DNA from: Cryptomeria japonica
Taxonomy: Eukaryota; Streptophyta; Pinopsida; Cupressales; Cupressaceae
Length of the DNA stretch: 64,000 bases
Reading direction: 5' to 3'
Assembly (NCBI RefSeq): GCF_030272615.1
Contig: NC_081410.1
Location: forward strand, 138,174,849-138,238,848
The notes below the pieces were generated by a model that had not been told where the DNA came from, did not search any database, and worked only from the letters and a program-made list of their open reading frames with translations. The position numbers and the translations under genes were made by a program. Below are positions 20,781 through 33,830 of this stretch, piece by piece. The number at the start of each line of letters is the position of its first letter. Within the stretch, counting starts at the first letter, position 1.

Positions 20781-23700
20781 GTAACGAATGACGCTAACAC
20801 AACACGTCCTCCAATATCACGTGGACTAAGAAAAAAATATTATCAAAATTACTCTCTATTTCCTATGCCTAACAATATATCAACTTTTAATATTCTCTAA
20901 TCTATTATAAACCAGCTTATTAAAAAACTCTTACTTTTACTATCTCTTTTAGTATCATTATTTTTAAATGAATATTTGTCTAGAGGAAATAACTTTTGTA
21001 AGTTTTTTAAATTGTGTATCATCAGAATTGCAGATACCCTTAATTTCCAAATCTTGAAAATGGGGATGGAATGGGCCTAGTGTGTCATTATTCACTAATG
21101 GTTGATTGATGACTTTTGTTAGGTCTCAAAATTGTCCCATTTAAGTATTAATAAATAAAATGGTTGGAGTTAGTGAATACATGACATATGATAAAGTCAA
21201 ATGATGGGTTTGGGGGGTTAAAGGAATGTAAGGTAAAATATGGTACTCAAGGGATTATAGGAATATAAATCAATAAAAATTTGAGCTTTCTCTTGGTTAG
21301 GACCCACATTGATTCCCCATTATAATTAGTTTGCTAGGCCAATGCATCTTTGAAAAGGAAATATTTTATTGTTTACTTTTTCTTTTTATGCATCCATTTT
21401 GGGTTGAGAAACATGTGGCTCTACATACTATGCTTAAACAATAATGAGATGGAAGTTGATAATTGAATTGCAATAAATTTAATAATTAATAGAGAGTAAG
21501 TATGATTAGTTGATATAATATGGAAATTGAAAATTATTATCATTAATTTATCAATATTTATAAAATGTTGTTAATATCATAGAAACATAAGAAAATTAGT
21601 ATATATTATTTATAAAATTGAATAGATTTAGGTCGATTTTGAGTAGCATTGGTCTATTTTTTTATGTATAGATCTAATTTGACAAATATGTTATTTTTGC
21701 AACTTAATTTGTTTTAATTGTTGATGTTTGAATGCTCATAAAAAAATATGGTATTTGGAAATACCTTTGCGGAAGTTGTTAGATTGCTTATGGTTAAGTT
21801 CTCCTAGGTTAATCTCCTTGAAGGAATAATTTTATAGCCTTGAATGAATATTCAAAGACAATATACAAAAGTGGGTGGACAAACTATAGGTATGTTTTGA
21901 TGTAATAGATTTTTTTTAATCTCCAAATTCGATTTGTTCCTAGAATCTTATTCCTTGAAAATTAGAAATTTCTCAATTTTCTCGAATATTTTGAATTGCA
22001 TAAAAGAATATTTTTAAATAATAAAATATAACAATATTCCATACAATGTGTGCCAAGTTGGCTTATAATGGCTAGTGAAAAAGGGTAAGAAATTGAGATT
22101 TTAATTTGGGGTTGATGTTGAATGCCACAATATTGAATTTGAGCATTACAAGATTGACCGAAGATATGAAACTAAAAATATTGGGATCATTCATAGGTGT
22201 ATGATGTGTACAGTGATAATAAGGAGAATTGGTGGAACTAGGTACAAATGGGGTTGAGATATTCTCAAGTGTATGTGGAAATTTATAAGTAGGAGTACAA
22301 GGTGGACATCTAGGGATTAGGTAATGAGTTAATATTAGCATAAGAGTGCACCACTTATTGATATGTAATCAATGACGCTAACACAACGCGTCCTCTATTA
22401 TCACGTGGACTAAGAAAAAAATAATATCAAAATTACTTTATATTTCCTATGTCTAACAATATATCAACTTTTAATATTATCTAGTCTATAATTAACCAAC
22501 TTATTAAAAAACTCTTACTTTTACTATCTCTTTTAGTATCATTATTTTTTACAATTATCACAATTGTAGATACCCTTAATTTCCAAATCTTGAAAATGGG
22601 GATGGAATGGGCCTAGTGTGTCATTATTCACTAATGGTTGATTGATGACTTTTGTGAGGTCTCAAAATTGTCCCATTTAAGTACTAATAAATAAATAGTT
22701 GGAGTTAGTGAATACATGACATATGATAAAGTGAACTGATGGGTTTGAGGGGTTAAAGGAATGTAAGGTAAAATATGGTACACAAGGGATTCTAGGAATA
22801 TAAATCAATAAAAAATTGAGTGTGCTCTTGGTTAGGACCCACATTGACCCCCATTATAATTAGTTTGCTAGGCCAATGCATCTTTGAAAAGGAAATATTT
22901 TATTGTTTACTTTTTATGCATCCATTTTGGGTTGAGAAACATGTGGCTCTACATACTATGCTTAAACAATAATGAGATGGATGTTGGTAATTGAATTGCA
23001 ATAAATTTAATAATTAATAGAAAGTAAGTATGATTAGTTGATATAATATGGAAATTGAAAATTATTATCATTAATTTATCAATATTTATAAAATGTTGTT
23101 TTTGTTATATGTTTAATGCCATAGAAGCATAATAAAATTAGTATATATTAATCATAAATTTGAGTAGGTCTAGGTCGATTTTGAGTAGCATTGGTCTATT
23201 TTTTGATGTATAGATCTAATTTGGCAAATATATTATTTTTGCAACTTAATTTGTTTTAATTGTTGATATTTGAATGTACATAAAAATTATGGTATTTGGA
23301 AATACAGGTTTGCAGAAGTTGTTAGATTGCCTATGGTTAAGTTCTCCTAGATTAATGTCCTTGAAGGAATAATTTTATAGTCTTGGATGAATATTCAAAG
23401 ACAATATACAAAAGTGGGTGGACAAACTATAGGCATATTTTGATGTAATAGATTTCTTTTAAGCTCCAAATTTGATTTGTTCCTAGAATCTTATTCCTTG
23501 AAAATTAGAAATTTCTTAATTTTCTTGAATATTTTTAATTGCATAAAAGAATATTTTTAAATAATAAAATATAACAATATTCCATACAATGTGTGCCAAG
23601 TTGGCTTATAATGACTAGTGAAAAAGGGTAAGAAATTGATATTTTAATTTGGGGTTGATGTTGAATGCTTCTATATTGAATTTGAGCATTACAAGATTGA

Positions 23701-23907
23701 CCAAAGATGTGAAACTAAAAATATTGGGATCATTCATAGGTGTATGGTGTGTACATTGATCATAGGGAGAATTGGTGGAACTACGTACAAATGGGGTTGA
23801 GATAATCTCAAGTGTATGTGGAAATTTATAAGTAGGAGTACAAGGAGGACATCTAGGGATTAGGTAATGAGTTAATATTGGCATAAGAATGCACCACTTA
23901 TTGATAT
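20781..23907. repeat. Tandem duplication of a ~1.55-kb unit
   Basis: Unit A is 20781-22374 and unit B is 22375-23907. Both start GTAAnnAATGACGCTAACAC and end CACCACTTATTGATAT, so they abut exactly. They stay alignable throughout with scattered substitutions and small indels (for example a ~40-bp stretch near 20970-21010 is missing in B). Both carry a corresponding minus-strand ORF (22072-22341; 23615-23917). Comparing the shared 89 aa, I count nine amino-acid differences, so there is no sign of purifying selection. I do not recognise the sequence. Confidence 0.75.
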
Positions 23908-25326
23908 ATAATTTCATTAATTCATTCCATCAAAATTGGCTTAAATCTAAACAATAATTGGCATGAGTGTGTAAATTCCATCATTACATTTGGTCTCCAA
24001 TTTGATGTGCATGTGAATCTATCATGAACATGCATTTCAAAGTATATGATCATTCTCAGCCAACATGAAAAGTAAATAGTTAGTGTAGAGGGGATTTGAT
24101 ACTCTTGAGATGATAAGGTCTCAAGGAGCAAATTGTTCTCAACTACCTCAATGGACATGATTGGAGTGAACTAGGAATAGAATACTAAAACTTGGAACTT
24201 GAAACTATGTGCTAAACTATGAAAAGGAACTAAAACAACTAAATAACTTAGTTTATAAAATGTTTAGATTATAGAATAGAAAGTGTAAAGCATAGAGATC
24301 AAGATTCTAGATGGAAAAAGCCCCGACCTCAGACGCTAGTGTGTTGTGGGAAGTTTGTGTGTTGCTCTATTGCCTATATGGACAAGACCCAGAAAGAGCC
24401 CAAAACCTAACAAAATATAGCCTCTCACTTCTTGAACTTGTTATTCACCTACACACATGGAGACGAGGAAAAATATTGGGGTTGTATAGGGTTTTGTCTT
24501 AGTAAAGCCCCCACTTGGGTGTTTCTACCTCCTAGATAGCTAGATATGATCAAATAAAAAGACGTGTAATAGAAACAATCCCCATTATGGAAGAAAATCC
24601 TTATTATGATAAATAAAGATGCTAGACAAGATAAATACACATGATCAATAAACAAGATTGCAAGAGAGTGTTACCAATAGTTGTGGCTCCCCTCTTGATA
24701 TAATATATGTGATTGATAGCTTGAGAGGAGTCATGGTTTCTACTATGAGAGTCAAGAGCTAGAGTAATTTTGATAGAGATTTGTTGTAACATGAAGACAA
24801 GCTGAGAGGAAGAGAGAGAATAGTCAAAATGATGAAATGAGTAAGAAAGAGAGTTTTGTTGCTTGGAATGGGAAGGAGTCATGGTTGCTCTTGTGAGAGT
24901 CAAGAGATAGAGTAATTTTGATAGAGCTTCATTGTAAGATTCAAACAAGCTGAGAGGAAGAGATAGAGAATAGCCATAATGACCAAATGAGCAAAAATGA
25001 GAGTTTTGTTGCCTGGAATGGGTAGGACAAGTTGTTCCAAACATGCTTTCATACTAGGACAAGGATTAAAAATGTTTTGAATAGAATATTCTCATTTGTA
25101 TCTCAAAATATTTCGGGACATCTGTGTGTCATGCAAACATTTGTTTGCCATGAAGTCATGCAGTTGATTTCTTCCCAAATTCAAACCACGGGTTGGTAAC
25201 ATTTGCTTCATCTTTGTCATCCATGAAGTTGGAATTGTAAAATCTCAATCATGAATTTTGTCATAAATGCACCAAGTGCAATGCTTAAGTGTGAAATTGG
25301 TAGAGGGTGCAATTTATTACACTATA
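23908..25326 (-). repeat. Minus-strand LTR-like remnant
   Basis: The right edge (minus-strand start near 25326, TAGTGTAATAAATTGCACC) resembles the LTR starts at 14567 and 2005. A weak TATA-like motif on minus (CCCTATACAACCCC) lies near 24483-24496. A ~148-bp internal direct repeat (GGAGTCATGGTT at 24728 and 24876) covers 24725-25030. The ORFs on either strand have no family resemblance. Confidence 0.35.
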
Positions 25327-26280
25327 TGTTGCGCCCACTTTACTAAATCGATCATCTAGAAGGATCAACTACACTAAAGTAGCTAGAAAGATGGAAAAAT
25401 CAAATACATAAAGTTCATTAATTACCCTAAAAAAGGATATTGTAGAGGCCATAGAGGTCAACTAGGTGAACAAAAATGATGTCCCTAGTGTTTGACCAAA
25501 GGATACAACATCTAATGTGAAGATCTAGGTGCCTAAAAATAAAAAATGTATTATTGTCAATCTAGGAAGAAACTACTTTGGCAAGAAGAATACTTAAGGA
25601 GACATCAATTAGTCAAAAAGAAAAAGCTGATAAAGTGCAAGTATATCTCCCCTTGTATTTTTTCCCTCAGCCTAGAAGGTAAAAACAGGAAGACGAGCCA
25701 TAACTACCATAAAAAAAAAGGGTGAATTTCATCTATATACTCAAGAAGTGGGCCTCAAAAGGGTCATTTTCACTATTCATCTTGATTATTTTTGCATATT
25801 TCTAGAGAGATTTAGCAAAAATTCCTCACAAATGAGAGTTATGGCTGACACAGGTAGAGGAGTTGTGCACTGTCATAGAGATGAATGAGCCATTGGATAA
25901 TGTAGGCTAGTTTTTTTTTCTTTTTGAGTTTATTTAATGCATTTTATTTTAGTAGGAAAATGAATAATAGTGCATTCATCCAAGATGCATATAAGAATCT
26001 ACGGCCTGCACATTTGTTCGAAAACAAATTTATGCAAGCATCCTTGAGACACATTGGCATTTAGAACTAGAATCTACACTAGTATCCTCAGGACATGCCA
26101 GCATCCAAGGGGCCAAAGCACAAAAATGAAGAGTTAGATAGTTGAGAATGTTGATTAGAATAGAGATAGATAGTTTAGAAGAAAAATATTTGTATGATAA
26201 AGTTATGTTTGTCTAGGGTCTCCTATAGATTTGAAAGCATAAAATGGGCACTTGCTTACACTCCTATACAACCACATAGG
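25327..26280. other. Decayed repeat interior, no recognisable gene
   Basis: No supported frame. It lies upstream of the plant-mobile-domain remnant on the plus strand and is probably part of the same old element. Confidence 0.3.
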
Positions 26281-27301
26281 AGATGTTACATCAGTCGACT
26301 ATGCATGCCTACACTAAGTAGGCCTCTAATGGATCTATGAGATGCCAAAGCTGAGATTCTACTCTACTATGATGGCACTTATGGACAAGTGGGACTCGAA
26401 CACCATGTTATTTCATCTCCTAATAGGGGAGATGACTATCAAATTGATAGATGTCTATCATATTTAGTACCTCCCCATTTGAGGGGAGTGAGTCTCTCTC
26501 AACAAGTTGATGATAGATCAAGATGTTTGAGATAGTGAGATTTTCTATGTCAAATAGGTGGTAACCTAAAATACCACCAAAACATCTACCTTAGATGGCT
26601 GGAGCAAGGGGAAGTTTTGATACTCCTAATTAGACGTATCTTGATAGTTACGATGGCACTATGAGTAGTCACTAATGAACAAGGCTCTCACATCCCGACA
26701 GACCTTGTTCGATATATCAGAGATGTGGAGGAATGGGGTATATTATTTGCATAGGGTTGCAACTTGCTCATTTGTATTACTACCTCAAGTAATATGTCCA
26801 CAATGAGTTCCACAGCCTCACAACTTGCATACTACTTCAGGTGTGGGTGTTTGAGCATATCACATGCATGAGGTTGATAGTATTTCCCTTCTCAATCCTT
26901 AAGAATGTGTCACAAGCGTACACATATCCTATGGGGCATGATTTGAGATTTAGAGACGTTGTTTTGGAGATTGATCATTGATTGACTCGGAATCAACAAT
27001 GTGGTATGGTGACCCTATCAAGGCATGGAGAGATGGTCCAACTTCTTTGCATGCAATGTGATTAGTTCCTCATTGGTCAACATGAATACATCATTGTTCC
27101 ATACTATGGTGGTGTTGCACATGCCAATTTGAGCTCATGTAGACATTACCAGTGATCCTCCCTGCATATGTGAGATCATTCAGGAGCCCTACCAAGCCAT
27201 AAGACCATTCAAAATCTAACACTTAGAGATGTGGAGAAAACCAATGATTTCAATAATAATAATAACCTCCCTCTATCACTAGACATCAATGATGTTGGTG
27301 T
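26281..27301 (+). pseudogene. Plant mobile domain (PMD/MAIN-like) pseudogene, N-terminal part
   Basis: No long ORF survives, but reading the plus strand gives MALMDKWDSNTMLFHLL, IGEMTIKLIDVYHI and, after a stop, YLPI (about 26370-26480). This fits the PMD core (ALVERW...THTFHLPxGEMTVTLxDVxxLLGLPI). In another frame near 26832-26885, LLQVWVFEHITCMRL matches the later LLQLWxxE block. Stops and frameshifts are frequent. PMD proteins are found both as host silencing factors (MAIL1/MAIN) and inside plant transposons. The repetitive context favours the latter. It is interrupted at 27301 by the Tat-like element and seems to resume at 46814. Confidence 0.6.
27297..27301. repeat. Target-site duplication GGTGT (left)
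   Basis: The five bases before the element's left end (TGTTGGTTAACA) equal those after its right end at 46809-46813. Confidence 0.85.
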
Positions 27302-28370
27302 TGTTGGTTAACAAATTGGATCTCTAAAAATTTATAAATAAATACTCCTGTTGCCCAATAGAAAACCAATAAGAACCAACAGTTGGGTAAATAATTATTA
27401 TTTTACCCTCTGCATAAAGGTACAGCTCCCTATATGATATTCAATGAATCTTGAATAAATTTAATCATGTAATTTACTTTTAACCAAAAAGAAAACAAAA
27501 GGCTTTAACATTCACTTGTCAACACAACGTGAACGCTTCATGATAGATAATGAAATTCATAGTAAGACATTAGACTTCAAATGAAGATTAACTCACAAGA
27601 TGATCAAAAATATTTGAACTCTGATTGATACTCACTCATGACTCACAGGACAAGGGGAATCAGAATATTCAAATGCTTTCAGCTAATTTCATTCATCAAA
27701 TTGATTCACAGACTTAAAATGAAAAATCAAAGGAATCAGATACATGAACACATAATTATTCCAACAGAAATCTTTATATATTCAAACACACAGGTTTTCT
27801 AAAGCTGTATCATATATTCCATTCCATTCAAAGATGGGTATTTCACTGAAATTACAAGTAAGACCAGTCTGTTCCTCAAAATTTTACAAAAATTTTTATT
27901 ATCGCGCCAAAACATCCATTACTAATATATATAGCCACTAGGCTAAATTGTCTTTTTTAACAAATGAAACTAAAATTCAAGAAACAACCGCCCGTAACTG
28001 AAATTAACTAAACGGCCACAAGCCGTAGATAGAGCTATAACGATAAGAATAGAAAATGACTTAAATTGTCTCTGGGGTGTGCGTGGTGCCACATATATTT
28101 CGCCACTCCATATGAGCCGCGGAGAAGTTATAGAACAACCTAGTAATGTGGGAGCCCAATGTGCAGGATGCGTTGCTTCCAAACTTCTTTGTCCATACCC
28201 ACTTCCATAACTTTAATTTTGTGCACTTCTAAGTGATCTAAACAGACAACTAACATAGATTCAATTCGAGCTACCCTAGTGAAATCATCTCTGGTAAAAG
28301 ACTTTGATTCTTTAACCAAGTTTATCTTTCCTTAGAAACTCTGCACCATATCTACTGCCTGCTCGATGGT

Positions 28371-31300
28371 CTATCCATCTTCCTTAAGAAGTTGTACATC
28401 AATGCACTTTAAGTCTTTCTGCATCATGGCAATGAGTTCTTTCAATTCTTTCAATAGCTTAATGGGCTCTTCGTGACCTTTCTTTATGATTGAATTTCTC
28501 CATTCAATATTTTCCTTGGCTACATATAGTACCTTGTCATCCAAATCATTTACTGCCTTTTCTGTGAGAAAGTTCATGACACCATATTTCTGCACATCTT
28601 TCATCTTAATCAATACTGCAGCCCATTTTTTCCTTTCCTTTTCCCACGCTGACACCTCTGTTTCAAGCTCTTGAGTTACAATTACAGCATCCTCGTACAC
28701 CCTGACCAGATTAGCAATATACTCTGTTCCTTGCTGAATTATGGATTCAAGCCACTCCTCGAAGGTTTCCGCCAACACATGATTTCTTTGAACCTTATCC
28801 AAAAAATTTTGGTTCATGGGTGATTTAGGATCAAAACTCTAAGAAACTTGTGACAGGGGCTGTGGATTGGGATGATGTATGGCATTGATGTACTCTGCCA
28901 TCTTCTTAACAATCTGTTTCAACTCCCATTTGTCCTTCTCATCCTTCCATGTTCTGGACAACATTCTTTTAGCGGAGGACTCTAGGTGTTTTGCATCAAC
29001 AGCCCTTGAAGCAGTTCCTAAATCAATCTTTTCAACGACAAAATCCTGCTCAGTAGCATTCTCTGGATCTTTGTCTAAAATCGGCCTAGCCACTTCAGCT
29101 ACCCAATGCCCTGTATTCTCATCCACTTCCAACATAGCTTCTGCTTTTAGCTTCTTAGACTTAGGTGTTTTCTAGAGGCATTTACTCACCATATCCTCCA
29201 TGGGTACACTGATAGGGACTACATTACGTTTCTTACTAATTGACGCTCCCAACCACCTTGAAACATTTGGAGATACTTTTGCTGGCGGTGTCTGATATTC
29301 AGATGAATCCATGGTAGCCAAAGTAGTCACTTGATTGGGGCTTTCCTCAGGTTGCTCCTTTTCTTTACCTGCATATTGACCTGCAGGGATGTTTGCTTCC
29401 GGTTCACCCATAATCACTTGCGCCTCTTCACTATCAAGAACTATGATAGTTTCTTTTCCTGAAATTTCTGCACCTTTCCTCTTACTTCTGGAACAGGTGA
29501 CTCAAACTGTTGAGGGGCCAAATAGTGGTTCTTTAAATCTTCTAGTTTGAACCTTCTCACCTTGTGTATCAGTGACACCTGCAATATCAACAATGATGTT
29601 AGAAGAAGAAATTGGTAGAGCAGCATGAGATTGCTCAACTGATTTCTCGGCCGAGGTAGTGGTCAATCTTATTCCAGATCTACGGTCTCTTAACCATTTT
29701 TTTGTTCTCCTTATAACATTAAAGGTTTTAGATTGAATATTTTCTTCTTCTCTCCTATCCCAGTCAATTTCAGGAATAGGTTTCTCAAGAACTCTTTCAT
29801 TGAACTCCGGGTCCAATACATCTTCACCTTCCTCTTCTTGTATTTCTACTGTGTTCATTGGCAATTTCAAAGTAATGATTTGTCGTAAAGTGAACCTTGA
29901 CCATAATCTTCTCCATACTTCAAATTCATCATAGCAATCCTCCCAGTAGTCTTCTAACTCGGGTATATGTGAAAAGTTCACATCAACATTCAGGTGCTTC
30001 ATTGCATATTCTTTGCTGTCAAACCCCTGTCGAGCAACATATGGTGGCAAATTCATCTTCTTGAGCTCCAATTCTAAGTTCAATGCATCAGAAACAGTTT
30101 TGCAACTATAATATCCGAGTTCAATTGGGAAAATTTCTTCAGACTCACTTTTCATCCCTAATTTCTTATCGACATGAGCTAACTATCTGCATACTTCTAA
30201 AAGTACATAACTATCGAGAGCATATCTGGGCAATTTGAAAGGTTCAGCTTCAAAGCCACCAATTCTAATATAAGTAAATCTAGGAAATTGAATAAAACAA
30301 CTCCCATATGTGCTGACCAACTTTAATGCCTCAGGTGACATTCTATTATTCAAATTTCCCTGCAATTCAAAAGTTAATCTTCCGACAATGACATCATTCC
30401 ATCTCAAGAATTTTTCTGTGTACCTCTGTATCTGCAAATGTGGATAGCACTCATAGACCTTCATTCCATTAACCCAAGGTTCTTGATATAATCCTGGCCA
30501 TTCTCTGCTACAGGCTAAAATATAAAACAGGTATGAAGTCATATGAAAATTAGTTGTTCCAACAAAATTACTCAAACCTTCGTGCAATCTCTCAGCAATT
30601 ACTTGTGCCCAGTCAAGGTATTTTTCACTAGCTAATAATACCTGAATGTAAAAATACATCCAATCCTCCCAATAGAAGGTATGTGAATTCCCCTTAAGCC
30701 TATTCAAAATAATCACGATATCCCTAACTTCTGCAATGAAATGCTCTCTTGTCAAGGGTTTAGGCAACCTAGAACCTCCCTTCTGTATTTTAAGGAGCCA
30801 GTTTCTAGCAATGACACTCCGATAAACACTTTTCTTCTCAGAGAAAAATGCGTATGAGGTTCCTATGGACCAATCTTCATACGGCTCTTTGTGAGGAATT
30901 CCAATTGCGGCCATTACTATTTCTCTGTCAATCCGCACTAGCATGTCTCCATTATTGGCTCTAATACACCTATTACTAGCATCATATCTGTTCATGCATG
31001 CATATACTAATTCTGGGCAAGGAGCAGCAATTGGGAATGCGGCGGCCTCAACAAGACCACTGTGAACTATCTTTCCCATCATGGAATTGGCTGTTGGGTT
31101 CTTAGCCCTCTCTAGAAAATTATCTAACTAAACTTGAATGAAGGTTGTATCATCTAACTCTGGGAGAGTACTAATCAAGCATGATGTTCAACCCAATTTT
31201 GGAAGAGTCGGTCTCATTTTTGCTTAAAATTGCATCAATCGGACAACTTTCAAGTCCGAGGCAAAGAGTTACACTTTTCCAATTTCAGAACTAAAACAGA

Positions 31301-31497
31301 GTAGGGGAAAATAAGCAATTGAACTCACCTGTCTTCAACATCAAACTATGAAACCCTCGGAAAAACTGAGCTAAATTACCTTCCGCATCTCCACTCTTCG
31401 CCAATGGCAACAATAATTGTCTTACCTGAGAAGCATCATATTTAAGGACAGAAAATACTGAAAAGAACCAACACACGCTTCATCCCAGCTCATTCAT
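28371..31497 (-). pseudogene. LTR-encoded two-exon gene, copy in the 3' LTR (decayed)
   Basis: Exon 1 is 31497-31329, intron 31328-31223 (106 bp), exon 2 31222-28371. The splice sites, phase and gene order equal those of the better copy at 46172-43046. Private stops include an Arg codon turned TGA at codon 6, another CGA-to-TGA near residue 70, a TAG near 31127, TAG at 30180-30182 (CAG in the other copy), TAG at 29172-29174 (TGG in the other copy) and TAG at 28839-28841 (CAG in the other copy). Segments 31082-30183, 30155-29502, 29417-29172, 29135-28839 and 28817-28371 are all in the same frame. See the 5' LTR copy for domain content. Confidence 0.7.
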
Positions 31498-31679
31498 CTA
31501 TGTAAAACCACTTGTGATTTGATATAGTTCTTACATGCTTATTAATTAGAAATCAACTCCACACAGTCGACATGCCTTCTCATGATTGTTTCCATAATTG
31601 CAATTTGAAAACACGAAAACCAAGGAAAATTATGTTTCGATCGCACCGCCTTTTCTTCCTAAACACGATCGGGCTAATT

Positions 31680-32045
31680 TGAAAACACCGCTTTGAACCT
31701 TGAACTATTTTAAAAGAAGTTCATTGGTTCAAAGTTCAATGACAAAATATCAACATTTGCAAACAGGCAGAAAGAGACAAAAGGAACATTCAATGACACG
31801 AGAATGAACCTTGAACCTTGAACCGTTTCAAAAAAAGGTTCAATGGTTCAAGTTCAAAGCGACCACAAGACTAGTACTAAAGAGACAGCCGCAAAACACA
31901 AGACAAAAGACCGATTGAACCTTGAACCTTGAACCGGAAAGGTTCAAAGTTCAAGTTCAACGACTATGCTAATGAAGACTTAGAAGTTAATGGATTGCAT
32001 TTCCTTTGAACCCGAATTTTGAACTTTATAAAAGGTTCAACAGAT
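31680..32045. repeat. GGTTCAA inverted-repeat cluster in the 3' LTR
   Basis: Three hairpin-forming pairs have TTGAACC-type left arms and GGTTCAA-type right arms: about 31692-31739, 31805-31859 and 31913-31960. A weaker fourth pair is at 32007-32041. Each uses one to three repeats of (A)CCTTGAA. The cluster is conserved at 46365-46720 in the other LTR. The same word recurs inside gag at 36594-36630. Confidence 0.7.
32024..32035 (-). promoter_or_regulatory. Putative LTR TATA box
   Basis: CCTTTTATAAAG on the minus strand, about 105 bp from the LTR start, conserved in the 5' LTR near 46697-46706. If it is used, transcripts start just upstream of the inverted repeats and the LTR gene would be the first gene on the RNA. 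This is an inference from position only. Confidence 0.3.
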
Positions 32046-32287
32046 GAGTACGAAACTCGATTGATGAAGACTTAAGCTCTATGAAAATGATGACCCTTAT
32101 TTTTGATGGGCTATAAGAGAAAAAAAAGGGGGTAACAATTGGCTCTGACTGGGGACGGGGACTGTGAAGGACTAGGAAGGAACTTAGAATCTCTGGTTTT
32201 GCACTAAAACAAAGATGAGGATGCAAAACAGGTACGGCTAGACACAACAAAACTGAGCTATGTACAGAGAATGCAGGGAATGCCTGC

Positions 32288-33830
32288 TTACAATTTGTAA
32301 AGCTTGAGATCCTGTCCATTATAAGACAGGGGAAGATCAGTACCATCCATATATGTGATCTTGAAAGAATTTGGTCCCTTCACTTCATGAATCAGAAACG
32401 GACCTTTCCACAAGGACTCAAATTTTCCATGTGCTCCCCTCGGCTCCCTTCTTTTGTCCCAAAGTAGAACTTGATCTCCTTACATAAATTTCCTCAGCCT
32501 AGCTTTACGATCAAAAATCTATTTAACCCGCTGCTGATGTTCCGTAATGTGGTCAACCAATTTTTCCCTTTCTTCTTCTATTCTAGCTAGATGCATAATC
32601 CTCCTTTCCAGTGCATTTTGAAATTGTGAATCTTCAATAACTGTTTGCAATTTGGAAGCTGCTAATTCAAGAGGAAGTGAGAGCTGAGCCCCAAAACCAT
32701 ACACAAGTTCAAAAGGTGACATACCAATTGCTCATTTTGGTGATGTCATGTCTGCCCATAGGGCTTCATATAACCTTTTATGCCAATCTTTAGCATTTTC
32801 ATTGACCAATTTCTTCATGATATTTATCAGATTTTTGTTACTGGTTTCTGCCTGACCATTACCTTGTGGATAATAGTCAAACGAATATGCCAAGGAAATA
32901 CCGTGATCATAACAAAACATGGATATTTTCGTAGAAGAAAAACTTGCAGCATTGTCAGTCACTATCTTCAATGGTACCCCAAAGCGAACCAAAATATTTT
33001 CCTTTAAGAACTCACATATTACTTCTGAGGTTGTTCTCCTAACAGTTACTACTTCTACCCACTTAGTAAAATAATCTGTAGCCCTGAGAATATGTGTATG
33101 TCCAGTGCTAGAAGAAGGTGTCAATGGACCAATGAAATCTAGTCCCCATTGCTTGAAAGGTTCTTCCACAACCACTAGCCTAAGAGGTAAAGCAGCTAGT
33201 TGTGGTTTCCCTGTAAAGAATTTACATTTATCACACTTTGCAACCCAAACATAAGCATCTTTGAACATACCGGGCCAATAATAGCAATTTCTTAATATTT
33301 TGTATGTGGTGACTGTAGAAGAGAAATGACCGCCACAAGCATCATCATGAAATGACTTCAGCAAGGCCTCACGCTGCGCTTTATCCACACACCTCAAGAA
33401 GGTTCCATCTAGACCTTTCTTATATAATGTGTTATCAAAAATAACATATTTAGCTACTTTTAATTTTAGGTTTCTCTTTTCTCTCGGAGACAAATGTATA
33501 GGACATTCTCCATATGTCAAGAAAAAGGCTACATCGGTGAACCATTCATCCTGCGGGCTAACAAAAAGAGCTAAAGGCAAACTTTCCTCTTCTTCTTTAT
33601 TTCTTGACATTAGGTGACATAATCCCTGTCCACGAACTAACTTTGTTGGCCTGATATCCAAGTCAAATTCTTGAACCTTTGAAACCCAAGTTGTTCTATT
33701 ATTCATTCCCACCTCTTGCTGAGTCAAGATACTTTTAACAGCAGAATTAGGCACAAAAACAATTGAATGAGAATGCAATATGTAATACCTGAAATGCTTA
33801 ACAACTTTAACAACTGTGAAAGCCTACTTC
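32288..33830 (-). pseudogene. Gypsy integrase (with end of RNase H)
   Basis: The main open part is 33778-32732 (348 aa), continuing to about 32288 through TGA (32732), TAG (32519) and TAA (~32483) codons. A zinc-binding HHCC region (FHDDACGGH ... CDKCKFF, about residues 144-188) is followed by the catalytic core with all three acidic residues visible: LDFIGPL, VTDNAASF and GNGQAE. After the first stop come SPFELVYG and a C-terminal part with GPFLIHEVK and SYNGQDLKLY. I see no chromodomain, as expected for the Tat/Athila side. Integrase inserts the cDNA into the genome. Confidence 0.85.

Larger units (their letters stand above)
27302..32137 (-). repeat. 3' LTR of the Tat-like element (4,836 bp)
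   Basis: It aligns end to end with 38110-38734 plus 42637-46808. In minus-strand order it has about 100 bp to a TATA-like motif, a ~350-bp zone of GGTTCAA inverted repeats, the two-exon LTR gene (31497-28371), and about 1.07 kb of tail. LTRs of plant gypsy elements are commonly 0.3-5 kb, so the length is at the upper end. The coding content is the oddity. Confidence 0.85.

Noticed and set aside
22072-23917. The pair of similar minus-strand ORFs as a duplicated gene
   Set aside because: Nine amino-acid changes in 89 shared residues, no domain, no splice context.
28486-29175. Plus-strand ORFs (62 and 98 aa) repeated at 43161-43349 and 43554-43970
   Set aside because: They are antisense shadows of the LTR gene, conserved only because the LTRs are duplicates.
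32138-32165. A polypurine tract for the Tat-like 3' LTR
   Set aside because: The minus-strand sequence before the LTR is mixed and not purine-rich, so I could not place a tract.
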